The notes beneath the pieces were generated by a model, which was given only the letters and a program-made list of their open reading frames with translations, had not been told where the DNA came from and did not search any database. A DNA stretch of 5,052 nt from Candidatus Bathyarchaeota archaeon. Lineage in GTDB: Archaea; Thermoproteota; Bathyarchaeia; RBG-16-48-13; GCA-020355125. The translations under genes were made by a program, and so were the position numbers. Positions 1-5,052 of this stretch are shown here, piece after piece. Every line of letters begins with the position of its first letter. The first letter of the stretch is position 1. The DNA lies in contig DAOVAG010000078.1 in the NCBI GenBank assembly GCA_030671165.1, forward strand, positions 1 to 5,052, in the 5' to 3' direction.

Positions 1-327
1 ATGAACATCTTGATCAAAATTGAACCCTTTATCATTCGCAACCTTGTGAGAATCTAAATAATAAACCTTCTTAATTCCTGCCCAAGCAATTGCAGTTACA
101 CACATTGGACAGGGTTCACCAGAGCTTATGATAGAACAATCTTCAAAATTGAAACCGTTCTCACCAGCTTTTCTAATGACTTCTATCTCAGCATGAGCAG
201 TAGGATCATTTTTAGCTATCACTTGATTAACAGCAATAACAGATCTTCCAGTTGTTTCTTCTAATATCTTCGCTGAGAAAGGATAACCTTTCTTATTTAG
301 CTGAGCTAATTTCCTTAAATCTTCCAT
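1..327 (-). CDS. Nucleoside/guanine deaminase-like protein (cytidine deaminase superfamily), partial
   Basis: This reading frame stays open from an ATG at 327 to the left edge (109 codons), so the C-terminus lies outside the window. The protein has the zinc-deaminase signature: DPTAHAE (His45 as zinc ligand, Glu47 as proton shuttle) and EPCPMC (Cys73 and Cys76 as the other zinc ligands). Asn34 sits seven residues before the DPTAHAE aspartate, as the substrate-binding Asn does in TadA. Enzymes of this family hydrolytically deaminate guanine, other nucleobases or nucleosides, or adenosine in tRNA. The PCPMC...AIAWA segment followed by a Gly-Phe near residue 101 looks more like guanine deaminases than TadA, but the substrate cannot be decided here. 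The usual GGPFGAVIV-type strand is replaced by YPFSAKILEETTGRS. The start is well fixed: an in-frame TGA lies only three codons upstream (334-336). No good Shine-Dalgarno is visible, which would fit a nearly leaderless mRNA. It is cytosolic, with no signal or membrane segment. Confidence 0.85.
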   Translation of the reverse strand, partial: MEDLRKLAQLNKKGYPFSAKILEETTGRSVIAVNQVIAKNDPTAHAEIEVIRKAGENGFNFEDCSIISSGEPCPMCVTAIAWAGIKKVYYLDSHKVANDKGFNFDQDVH

Positions 328-368
328 ACTCTTTCAACACTCAACAGATAATTAGGAAACCATTATTG

Positions 369-383
369 CTAAAAATGTTTTAG
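369..383. repeat. Short inverted repeat upstream of the deaminase gene
   Basis: CTAAAA and TTTTAG form perfect 6-bp arms around a 3-base centre, ending 42 bases upstream of the deaminase start. It could be an operator or lie near that gene's promoter. In DNA this AT-rich, such repeats also arise by chance. I see no clear TATA/BRE for the minus-strand gene. Confidence 0.3.
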
Positions 384-445
384 TAACTATTATTATCCTC
401 AAAAACAAAAAAACTTTTAGAAAAAAATTGTTAATACTATGAAAT

Positions 446-544
446 TTAAATAATGAATATTTAACATTTTTAAACTAACTTTATTTAGATATTTAATATC
501 ATACATCATGTTTTGAACCAAAAATTGTATTAAGTATTACTTAA
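446..544. promoter_or_regulatory. Divergent intergenic region with three AT-rich inverted repeats; likely promoter/operator for the winged-helix gene
   Basis: The 281-base gap between the deaminase gene and the winged-helix gene holds no gene. It contains three inverted repeats: TTAAATA-N5-TATTTAA (446-464), GATATT-T-AATATC (488-500) and TTAAGTA-T-TACTTAA (530-544). The first and third share the arm pattern TTAARTA/TAYTTAA, and TATTTAA recurs at 490-496 inside the second. Centres lie about 39 and 43 bases apart, near four helical turns. GAAATTTAAATAA at 441-453 and ATATTTAATA at 489-498 resemble archaeal BRE/TATA elements, but both lie far from the start at 609, so the transcription start is uncertain. 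Binding by the adjacent winged-helix protein is an inference from position only. Chance palindromes are common in AT-rich DNA. Confidence 0.35.
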
Positions 545-594
545 CAAAAGAATTGGATTAATTAAGAACTATTGAGTATGACAATGGAGGAAAA

Positions 595-601
595 GAGGAG
601 G
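595..601 (+). promoter_or_regulatory. Shine-Dalgarno site of the winged-helix gene
   Basis: GAGGAGG lies seven bases before the ATG at 609 and closely matches the archaeal anti-Shine-Dalgarno sequence. It supports the chosen start and real translation of this very short gene. Confidence 0.75.
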
Positions 602-608
602 AAAGATA

Positions 609-803
609 ATGGTAACAATTCGTAAACAGATTCTTAAGTTACTGAATGATGGAAGCCCTTTAACACTCATGGAGATCGCTGACATGTTAGAAAAGAAACC
701 TAAGACGGTATTTAAAGCACTGCGTAAATTATTCTCAAAAGGAACGATATTTTGTGATCCAAAAACTAAACGGTATCAACTCGTCAAAGGGAAGGAAGAA
801 TAA
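609..803 (+). CDS. Small winged helix-turn-helix DNA-binding protein (64 aa)
   Basis: This is a short, Lys-rich protein that is essentially one winged-helix domain. A first helix spans about residues 3-14 (IRKQILKLLND). A second helix follows at about 19-27 (TLMEIADML), then a recognition helix at about 31-43 (PKTVFKALRKLF) and a two-stranded wing at about 45-59 (GTIFCDPKTKRYQLV). This order is typical of archaeal MarR/ArsR-like or related wHTH regulators that bind DNA, usually as dimers. No ligand-binding or dimerisation domain is attached, so it could be a minimal transcription factor or an architectural protein. The exact family cannot be assigned. The strong GAGGAGG site upstream supports expression. 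It stands alone: divergent from the deaminase gene, convergent with the transketolase operon. The inverted repeats upstream are possible autoregulatory sites, but this is inference. Confidence 0.8.
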   Translation: MVTIRKQILKLLNDGSPLTLMEIADMLEKKPKTVFKALRKLFSKGTIFCDPKTKRYQLVKGKEE

Positions 804-852
804 GAAAAGTATCATCAACTGGTGTCAGAATCGGATCCAAATCTTTTCGAAA

Positions 853-864
853 TTTTTTCTTTTC
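853..864 (+). terminator. Probable T-rich terminator of the winged-helix gene
   Basis: TTTTTTCTTTTC on the plus strand begins about 50 bases after the winged-helix stop codon. Archaeal RNA polymerase commonly terminates at T-rich tracts without a needed hairpin. The position fits, but there is no experimental support. Confidence 0.45.
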
Positions 865-997
865 ATTTAACCTATTGAAATATATGTAATTCAGTTTGAA
901 ATGATTTCCCTGTATCACCTCAGATTTACATGTATCATTTAGTTTTTTACTGGAGACAGAACCAGCTTACCGATGCATAATGATAAGGAATTGTTAA

Positions 998-1013
998 GAA
1001 CCAATAATGGTTC
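998..1013. repeat. Small inverted repeat (hairpin) between convergent genes
   Basis: GAACCA and TGGTTC form perfect 6-bp arms around the 4-base loop ATAA. It lies about 120 bases past the transketolase operon stop and has no T-tract that would make it a clear terminator. It may be a 3'-UTR hairpin or chance. Confidence 0.3.
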
Positions 1014-1129
1014 GATTAATTGACATCAATATATAATTAAATGGTATGCTTGAAGGTTTGAACCCAGTGATATTAAGGATAAGATTCAAATAAAATAGGG
1101 GTTGATTGAGCGTCTTTTGATCGGTTATC

Positions 1130-2149
1130 TCATTTTGATTTTCGTTTCACTGCAGTTCTAACTGCTTCTGCTACGTCTTCAGCGGTTAGATGATATGCTT
1201 TCTCCAAGATTTCCCATCCACCAAGCTTATCCATTGTTGATTGACTGTAGAGATCTCTAACGCCAACCATCTCCACAGGAACAGGGCAATGTTTAGCCAA
1301 TACTCTAGTCACAGCTTCACCTACACCAGTCATGATAGTGTGATCTTCTGCAGTCACAATTGTTCCGGTCTCCTCTGCGGCTTTAATGATAATCTTCTCA
1401 TCGAGAGGCTTGATAGTGTTCATGTTGATGACGCGAACGTCTATTCCTTCTTTAGCCAAAATATCAGAGGCTTCTAAACTTCTCCAAAGCATTAATCCAT
1501 AGGATATTATTGAAGCATCATCACCTTCTCTGACTGTGACAGCTTTCCCTAATTGATATGGATAATTTTTTTCAAAAAGGTTGACAGTTGGTACTCCTAT
1601 GATCCTTAAATAGACTGAACCATGGTATTTCAGGCTAGCAGTTAACGCTTTTTCAAGTTCAACATCATCTGCTGGTGCTAGGATGAGCATTTGTGGAATA
1701 CTCCTCATAAAACCAATATCGTTGATATCGTGATGAGAAGCTCCACCTCCAGCCCAAGCGCGAGCGTATCCAAGAAGTTTTACATTGTGATTGTCTATAC
1801 CAATGCTTTGAAAGATCTGGTTGTAGGCTCTTCCATATAGCCAACCCATACTCATAATTACTGGAATATATCCTTCATTAGCCCAACCACTTGCAACAGT
1901 GATAACATTAGATTCAGCTATTCCTAAATTTATCACTCTGTTTAAGGGGATACCTTCAGTTGTATAGGGGAGTTCACCGGGGAAGTCAGCACCGATAAAG
2001 CATATTCTATCATCTTTTTTTGCCATTTTAGTTAGTGTATCAAGAATGATTTGTCTGATGTAGTATCTGGGGGGTCCCGTGAAACCTTTTCTCTTTAAGA
2101 AGTCGGTAACGCTTTCTCTCCAAGCATTCTTTATCACATATTTAATCAT
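1130..2149 (-). CDS. Transketolase, C-terminal subunit
   Basis: This is the second half of a split transketolase. It carries the pyrimidine-binding domain (about residues 28-200) and the transketolase C-terminal domain (about 205-330). Together with the N-terminal subunit it should form a thiamine-diphosphate enzyme transferring two-carbon ketol units between sugar phosphates in the non-oxidative pentose phosphate pathway. Visible motifs are NLGIAE, with Glu79 as the likely cofactor-activating glutamate, GRAYNQIFQSIG (106-117), SHHDINDIGFMRSIPQM (138-154, His139 a candidate active-site histidine), APAD (158-161) and YLR (180-182). The usual Phe-rich strand before GRA is SMGWLY here. At 339 residues it is slightly longer than the roughly 310 typical, because of a short N-terminal extension. 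The start at 2149 is preferred: a GAGGAGG site lies nine bases upstream, over the stop codon of the preceding gene. An in-frame ATG at 2167 would add six residues (MRRLKK) but would put this ribosome site inside the coding region. Translation is probably coupled to the upstream gene. A specialised sugar-phosphate role is possible. Confidence 0.9.
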   Translation of the reverse strand: MIKYVIKNAWRESVTDFLKRKGFTGPPRYYIRQIILDTLTKMAKKDDRICFIGADFPGELPYTTEGIPLNRVINLGIAESNVITVASGWANEGYIPVIMSMGWLYGRAYNQIFQSIGIDNHNVKLLGYARAWAGGGASHHDINDIGFMRSIPQMLILAPADDVELEKALTASLKYHGSVYLRIIGVPTVNLFEKNYPYQLGKAVTVREGDDASIISYGLMLWRSLEASDILAKEGIDVRVINMNTIKPLDEKIIIKAAEETGTIVTAEDHTIMTGVGEAVTRVLAKHCPVPVEMVGVRDLYSQSTMDKLGGWEILEKAYHLTAEDVAEAVRTAVKRKSK

Positions 2150-2158
2150 TTTTTTCAA

Positions 2159-2165
2159 CCTCCTC
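2159..2165 (-). promoter_or_regulatory. Shine-Dalgarno site deciding the start of the transketolase C-subunit
   Basis: Read on the minus strand, GAGGAGG overlaps the TGA stop of the N-subunit gene and ends nine bases before the ATG at 2149. It argues for that ATG over the one at 2167, and suggests terminating ribosomes restart here to give matched amounts of both subunits. Confidence 0.65.
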
Positions 2166-3018
2166 ATGGCACATATATCGTCTTGAGTAATTTCTCGTAA
2201 TCAGTTTCTGTTACAGAGATCATATGAGCGTGTGATGCCTCATATTGGGGTATTCCCTTACCCTTAACGGTACGAGCGATTATACACTTCGGCATTCCAT
2301 CAACGTTATCAGCCATTTTAAGTGCGTCAATTATCTGTCTTAAATTGTGTCCATCAACCTCCACTGTCCACCAACCAAAAGCGCGCCATTTCTCTGCAAG
2401 TGGATGTAAATCGACACCCTTAACAATGCTACTGGCAGAAGCGAATTGGTTATAATCTATAATATTAATTAAATTGCTAACTTTGAAGTGTCCAGCGGCC
2501 ATTGCTGCTTCCCACACACTACCTTCATGACATTCACCATCTCCACATATACAATAAACTCGATATTTAGGACGAGCTTGTTGTCTCAAAGGATCAAAAG
2601 GTGATTTGGGTCGTGCAGCTAACGCAACACCTAGAGAGAAGGATAAGCCTTGCCCAAGAGAACCTCCAGAATATTCTAGTCCTGGAGTCGACCACTTATC
2701 TGCATGTCCTTGAAGCATAGATCCAAAATGTTTGTATGTCGGTAAAAGATCTGGAGAGATAAAGCCCTTTCGTGCTAAACATGAATAGATTGTTTCACAA
2801 GCATGTGCCTTACTCAGAACTATTCGGTCTCTTTCTTCCCAATAAGGATCATTAGCATTCAATTTTGCATGATGAAAATAGAGTGCTACACATAACTCTA
2901 CGATTGATAATGATGGGCCAGAGTGACCTCCACCTGCTCCCAATAATTGAACCATGATATCTTTCCGTGTCTGAAGAGCTTTTGCTTCTAAATCTTTAAT
3001 AATTTTATCAGAAACCAA
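2164..3018 (-). CDS. Transketolase, N-terminal (ThDP-binding) subunit
   Basis: This 284-residue protein is the diphosphate-binding half of a split transketolase, the first gene of a two-gene operon. Visible motifs are GGGHSGPSLS (His32), RDRIVLSKAHA (63-73, His72), GHADK (His105), GGSLGQGL (118-125) and the ThDP/metal motif running from GDG (159-161) to DYN (Asn190), then WRAFGWW further on. Length and motif order match other split N-subunits. Two signature positions differ from typical transketolases: SKAHA instead of SKGHA (Ala71), and Gly118 where Thr is usual in TGSLGQGL. The cofactor motif itself is intact. The start is a TTG at 3018: an in-frame TAA lies three codons upstream and no ATG or GTG falls between. 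AAGGAG at 3031-3036 lies 12 bases ahead, a rather long spacing. Partnering with the downstream C-subunit is strongly implied by adjacency. Pentose-phosphate transketolase is the default call; a dedicated variant acting on another sugar phosphate is possible. Confidence 0.92.
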   Translation of the reverse strand: MVSDKIIKDLEAKALQTRKDIMVQLLGAGGGHSGPSLSIVELCVALYFHHAKLNANDPYWEERDRIVLSKAHACETIYSCLARKGFISPDLLPTYKHFGSMLQGHADKWSTPGLEYSGGSLGQGLSFSLGVALAARPKSPFDPLRQQARPKYRVYCICGDGECHEGSVWEAAMAAGHFKVSNLINIIDYNQFASASSIVKGVDLHPLAEKWRAFGWWTVEVDGHNLRQIIDALKMADNVDGMPKCIIARTVKGKGIPQYEASHAHMISVTETDYEKLLKTIYVP

Positions 3019-3030
3019 ACCTGATTAGAA

Positions 3031-3036
3031 CTCCTT
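3031..3036 (-). promoter_or_regulatory. Shine-Dalgarno site of the transketolase N-subunit
   Basis: AAGGAG on the minus strand, 12 bases before the TTG start. The spacing is longer than usual, but it is the only purine-rich site near the only available start codon. Confidence 0.5.
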
Positions 3037-3072
3037 ACTTATTATTTACAAGTTTGTAATTTACTTTAATTC

Positions 3073-3088
3073 AATATAAAAGATTTCG
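3073..3088 (-). promoter_or_regulatory. Archaeal BRE/TATA promoter of the transketolase operon
   Basis: Read on the minus strand, CGAAATC (BRE-like) is followed directly by TTTTATATT (TATA box). With the usual archaeal TATA-to-start distance, transcription would begin near 3050 and give a leader of roughly 30 bases before the TTG at 3018. This is the best promoter match in the window and supports an archaeal source. Confidence 0.6.
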
Positions 3089-3230
3089 TATCACATTTTA
3101 CCCCACAAAGAACTGAGCTACCTGAAGTTTATTAAAGACTTTTTCAATATTAGTTAATAATTTGATTTTTCTGAAACGGGAAGTATAATGAGATTTTTGA
3201 TTGTCCAAATACTATTAATGTTATAACTCC

Positions 3231-3245
3231 ACAATTTCTTATAAC
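3231..3245 (+). promoter_or_regulatory. Possible TATA promoter of the Rad50-like gene
   Basis: ACAATTTC followed by TTATAAC resembles a weak BRE plus TATA box. Transcription would start near 3266-3270, leaving a leader of about 30 bases before the TTG at 3298. TTATAAC also occurs at 3221-3227, so which copy, if either, is used is unclear. The remainder of the 279-base divergent gap (3019-3297) holds no gene. Confidence 0.35.
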
Positions 3246-3282
3246 ATAATTTCTATTATTACTATTATTGTAACTCCAGAAA

Positions 3283-3290
3283 GAAGGGGG
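3283..3290 (+). promoter_or_regulatory. Shine-Dalgarno site deciding the rad50 TTG start
   Basis: GAAGGGGG lies seven bases before the TTG at 3298. The nearby ATG at 3294 is out of frame and meets a stop after three codons, so this site points to the TTG. Confidence 0.6.
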
Positions 3291-3297
3291 AAGATGT

Positions 3298-5052
3298 TTG
3301 ATTGAAAATTTGAAGATGAAGAATTTTAGAAGCCATGAAGACTCCAATATTGATTTTACACCTGGTTTAAACATTTTCCTCGGCGAAGTAGGCGCTGGAA
3401 AAACGAGCATTCTTGAAGCTATATCCTTTACTCTTTTTGGAAGGTATGCAGGAAATATCAATCAAAATGGTTTAATTCGTCGAGGAGCAGAAAAAGCTGA
3501 AATTTCTGTAATCTTCTCCACCAACACAGGAAGATACAAAATTGAGAGAATGATTTCCGAAAAGAAGACTCAGAAACCGAAAATGAGTATTTATGATGGG
3601 AAAGATTGGAGACTAGCGGTGGAAGGTGCAAAAGCAGTTTCTAAGTCTGTTGAAGACTTTTTAAATGTTGACACCTCAACCTTCCTAGCTGCAATTTATG
3701 CTTCCCAGAGTGAGATCAAGGAGATGCTTGAGACTCAACCTGGGAAGAGAAGAGAGCGTTTAGATAAGCTTCTTGGTATTGACATGTATGAGAAGATATG
3801 GAAAACGCTTGGTGAAGCAGAGCATATAGTTCTAAAAGAATTGACGGATGCTCAAGATAAAGCAAGTGGAGTGAACGTTTACGAGAAACAATTGAAAGAC
3901 ATTCGATTCAGACTAAATAGTGGAAAAAAGAAACTGAGTAATCTGAGAAATTCCTTTGTAGATATTGATAGAAAAATCAAACCAACAACAGAGCAACTTA
4001 CACATCTTAACCGCCTTAAACAGGAATTAACTAAAGTTAACACCCAGATCGAAGGAAAAAATGATGAGATAGAAAAATCAAGAAACACAATAATGCTTTT
4101 GAGGACTAAGCTGAAGAAGGCGGAGAAAGCATCAGCTATCTTTGAGCGAAACAAGAAGTTCATAGATCTTGAGAATACACTTCGAGAGGAGCAGAAGCGA
4201 ATAGAAATCGCCCTCCAAAACAGAATAAATATAGTGAACCTTCTCCAGAGAGACAAAAGAGATCTCCAACAGGAAAATGACAGTCAAAACAAACTACATA
4301 CACTATTGAAAGGACTCAATAGTCTAGAAAAAGAACTTAAAATCCTTGAAATGGAAAAAAAACCGTTACCTACACTTATAGATGAACAGTCTGAGCTTCA
4401 AGGTGGACTTGATGCTTTAAACGTACAATTGATCAAGGCTTCAAACGAGATTGAAAATCAGAAACAGAAAGTGAATAGAGTTTTGGAACTTGGGGAGTGC
4501 CCCACATGTCTCCAGATTGTGCAGGAGGAACATAAAGAAAGAATCAGAGTAGAGACCTATGAAGTTATCAATAAGTTTGAAGGTGAATACACATCTTTAA
4601 ATTCGTCAAAAGAAAGAGCTTTTCAGCGACTTGAAGAATTGAAACATAAAATAGAAAGAGCTGAAGCGGCTGATCGAAAATATTTTGAGAGAAGAATTCA
4701 AATAAAAATGCTTGAAAGCCGCCCAGAAGAACTCAAATATGTTGAAGATAGAATTGAGCACATTAAGACTCGTATCACCGAGAATCAAAACAAAATGAGT
4801 GAAATAAAAGAGACTTCTCAAACCTTAAAAAATATTAATTCAAAACTTGAAACGGTTATTCAGAAATCTAATCTTGCTCGAGAGGCTGAATTACAGTCTG
4901 CTGCAAAGGCAGAATTTGAAGGGATATTACGAGAGGAAGAGAACAAGAGAAAAGAGCTGAATACACAATTAGTAACATATCGAAAACTGGAGATGAAACT
5001 GAGAGAGAGATATCGTGTGGATGAACATGTAACAATTGAGGAGAATTTAAGA
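3298..5052 (+). CDS. rad50: Rad50-like DNA double-strand-break repair ATPase, partial
   Basis: This frame is open for 585 codons to the right edge, so the C-terminal half of the ATPase head is missing. Rad50 is the ABC/SMC-like ATPase that works with the Mre11 nuclease to tether and process broken DNA ends. The N-terminus reads KNFRSHEDSNIDF and GLNIFLGEVGAGKTSILEA, with Walker A GEVGAGKT at residues 29-36 (Lys35). ASQSEI contains the likely Q-loop Gln137. From about residue 165 the protein is rich in Lys, Glu, Leu and Gln, as expected for a long coiled coil. GECPTC gives the zinc hook (Cys401, Cys404), where two molecules join through one zinc ion, and the returning coil then continues to the edge. 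A hook near residue 400 predicts a total of roughly 800 residues, normal for archaeal Rad50. Walker B and the ABC signature are outside the window. The TTG start is the only one between the upstream in-frame TAA (3271) and the conserved N-terminus, and has GAAGGGGG seven bases ahead. No mre11 lies directly upstream. Bacterial-type SbcC is the less likely alternative. Confidence 0.92.
   Translation, partial: MIENLKMKNFRSHEDSNIDFTPGLNIFLGEVGAGKTSILEAISFTLFGRYAGNINQNGLIRRGAEKAEISVIFSTNTGRYKIERMISEKKTQKPKMSIYDGKDWRLAVEGAKAVSKSVEDFLNVDTSTFLAAIYASQSEIKEMLETQPGKRRERLDKLLGIDMYEKIWKTLGEAEHIVLKELTDAQDKASGVNVYEKQLKDIRFRLNSGKKKLSNLRNSFVDIDRKIKPTTEQLTHLNRLKQELTKVNTQIEGKNDEIEKSRNTIMLLRTKLKKAEKASAIFERNKKFIDLENTLREEQKRIEIALQNRINIVNLLQRDKRDLQQENDSQNKLHTLLKGLNSLEKELKILEMEKKPLPTLIDEQSELQGGLDALNVQLIKASNEIENQKQKVNRVLELGECPTCLQIVQEEHKERIRVETYEVINKFEGEYTSLNSSKERAFQRLEELKHKIERAEAADRKYFERRIQIKMLESRPEELKYVEDRIEHIKTRITENQNKMSEIKETSQTLKNINSKLETVIQKSNLAREAELQSAAKAEFEGILREEENKRKELNTQLVTYRKLEMKLRERYRVDEHVTIEENLR
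4498..4509 (+). other. Zinc-hook CxxC codons of Rad50
   Basis: TGC CCC ACA TGT encodes Cys-Pro-Thr-Cys at residues 401-404, between the outgoing and returning coiled-coil arms. In Rad50 this motif coordinates zinc jointly with a second molecule. Its presence separates this protein from hook-less SMC proteins, which have a globular hinge. Confidence 0.85.

Larger units (their letters stand above)
804..1129. other. Convergent intergenic region, no gene recognised
   Basis: These 326 bases separate the ends of the winged-helix gene and the transketolase operon. No reading frame with both credible length and a ribosome site is present on either strand. Visible structure is limited to a T-rich run near 853-864, a direct repeat TGTATCA at 911-917 and 931-937, a GAACCA/TGGTTC hairpin at 998-1013, and a TATA-like AATATATAATTA at 1029-1040. 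None is enough to call an RNA gene. Confidence 0.6.

Noticed and set aside
578..625. Possible 15-codon leader peptide overlapping the winged-helix start
   Set aside because: An ATG at 578 opens a short frame, but there is no ribosome site for it, and its codons are simply the Shine-Dalgarno region of the real gene.
900..940. TGTATCA direct repeat as the start of a CRISPR or other repeat array
   Set aside because: There are only two 7-base copies, 20 bases apart, with no longer shared unit and no further regular copies.
998..1075. tRNA-like T-arm sequences (GGTTCGATT, GGTTTGAACCC)
   Set aside because: Neither has a matching 5-bp T-stem, and no acceptor, D or anticodon arm can be drawn at proper spacing on either strand.
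1241..1477. 78-codon plus-strand frame inside the transketolase C-subunit gene
   Set aside because: It lies wholly antisense to a well-supported gene, with no ribosome site or family features.
3150..3461. 103-codon open frame on the minus strand over the rad50 start
   Set aside because: It overlaps the conserved Rad50 N-terminus and Walker A in antisense, and its translation shows no recognisable domain.
3879..4256. 125-codon open frame on the minus strand inside rad50
   Set aside because: Its Phe/Ser/Leu-rich product is what antisense of a Lys/Glu-rich coiled coil gives; it only looks like a membrane protein. The frame at 4606-4821 is rejected for the same reason.

Overview
The window most likely comes from an archaeon with an AT-rich genome. 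The reasons are a transketolase encoded as two separate adjacent genes, a Rad50-type ATPase with a CxxC zinc hook, TATA/BRE-like promoter sequences instead of -35/-10 pairs, TTG start codons, and purine-rich Shine-Dalgarno sites. I cannot fix the lineage from sequence alone; an uncultivated mesophilic or moderately thermophilic group is a guess.

Layout: (1) 1-327, minus strand: the N-terminal part of a zinc-dependent nucleoside/guanine-deaminase-like protein, cut by the left edge. (2) 328-608: an AT-rich divergent intergenic region with several inverted repeats. (3) 609-803, plus: a 64-residue winged-helix DNA-binding protein. (4) 804-1129: a non-coding region between convergent genes, with a T-rich stretch that could end the winged-helix transcript. 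(5) 1130-3018, minus: a two-gene transketolase operon, N-terminal (ThDP-binding) subunit first and then the C-terminal subunit, with an archaeal-type promoter near 3073-3088. (6) 3019-3297: a second divergent intergenic region. (7) 3298-5052, plus: the first 585 codons of a Rad50-like DNA-repair ATPase, including Walker A, Q-loop region, first coiled coil and zinc hook, cut by the right edge.

The two transketolase subunits should assemble into one thiamine-diphosphate enzyme that moves two-carbon ketol units between sugar phosphates. The other genes look like independent units: purine/nucleoside or tRNA deamination, a small regulator, and double-strand-break processing. I see no CRISPR array, insertion sequence, tRNA, rRNA or defence cluster. 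I found no convincing undescribed system. The points most worth a second look are non-standard residues in transketolase signature motifs, a rad50 gene with no mre11 directly upstream, and the cluster of inverted repeats ahead of the small regulator.
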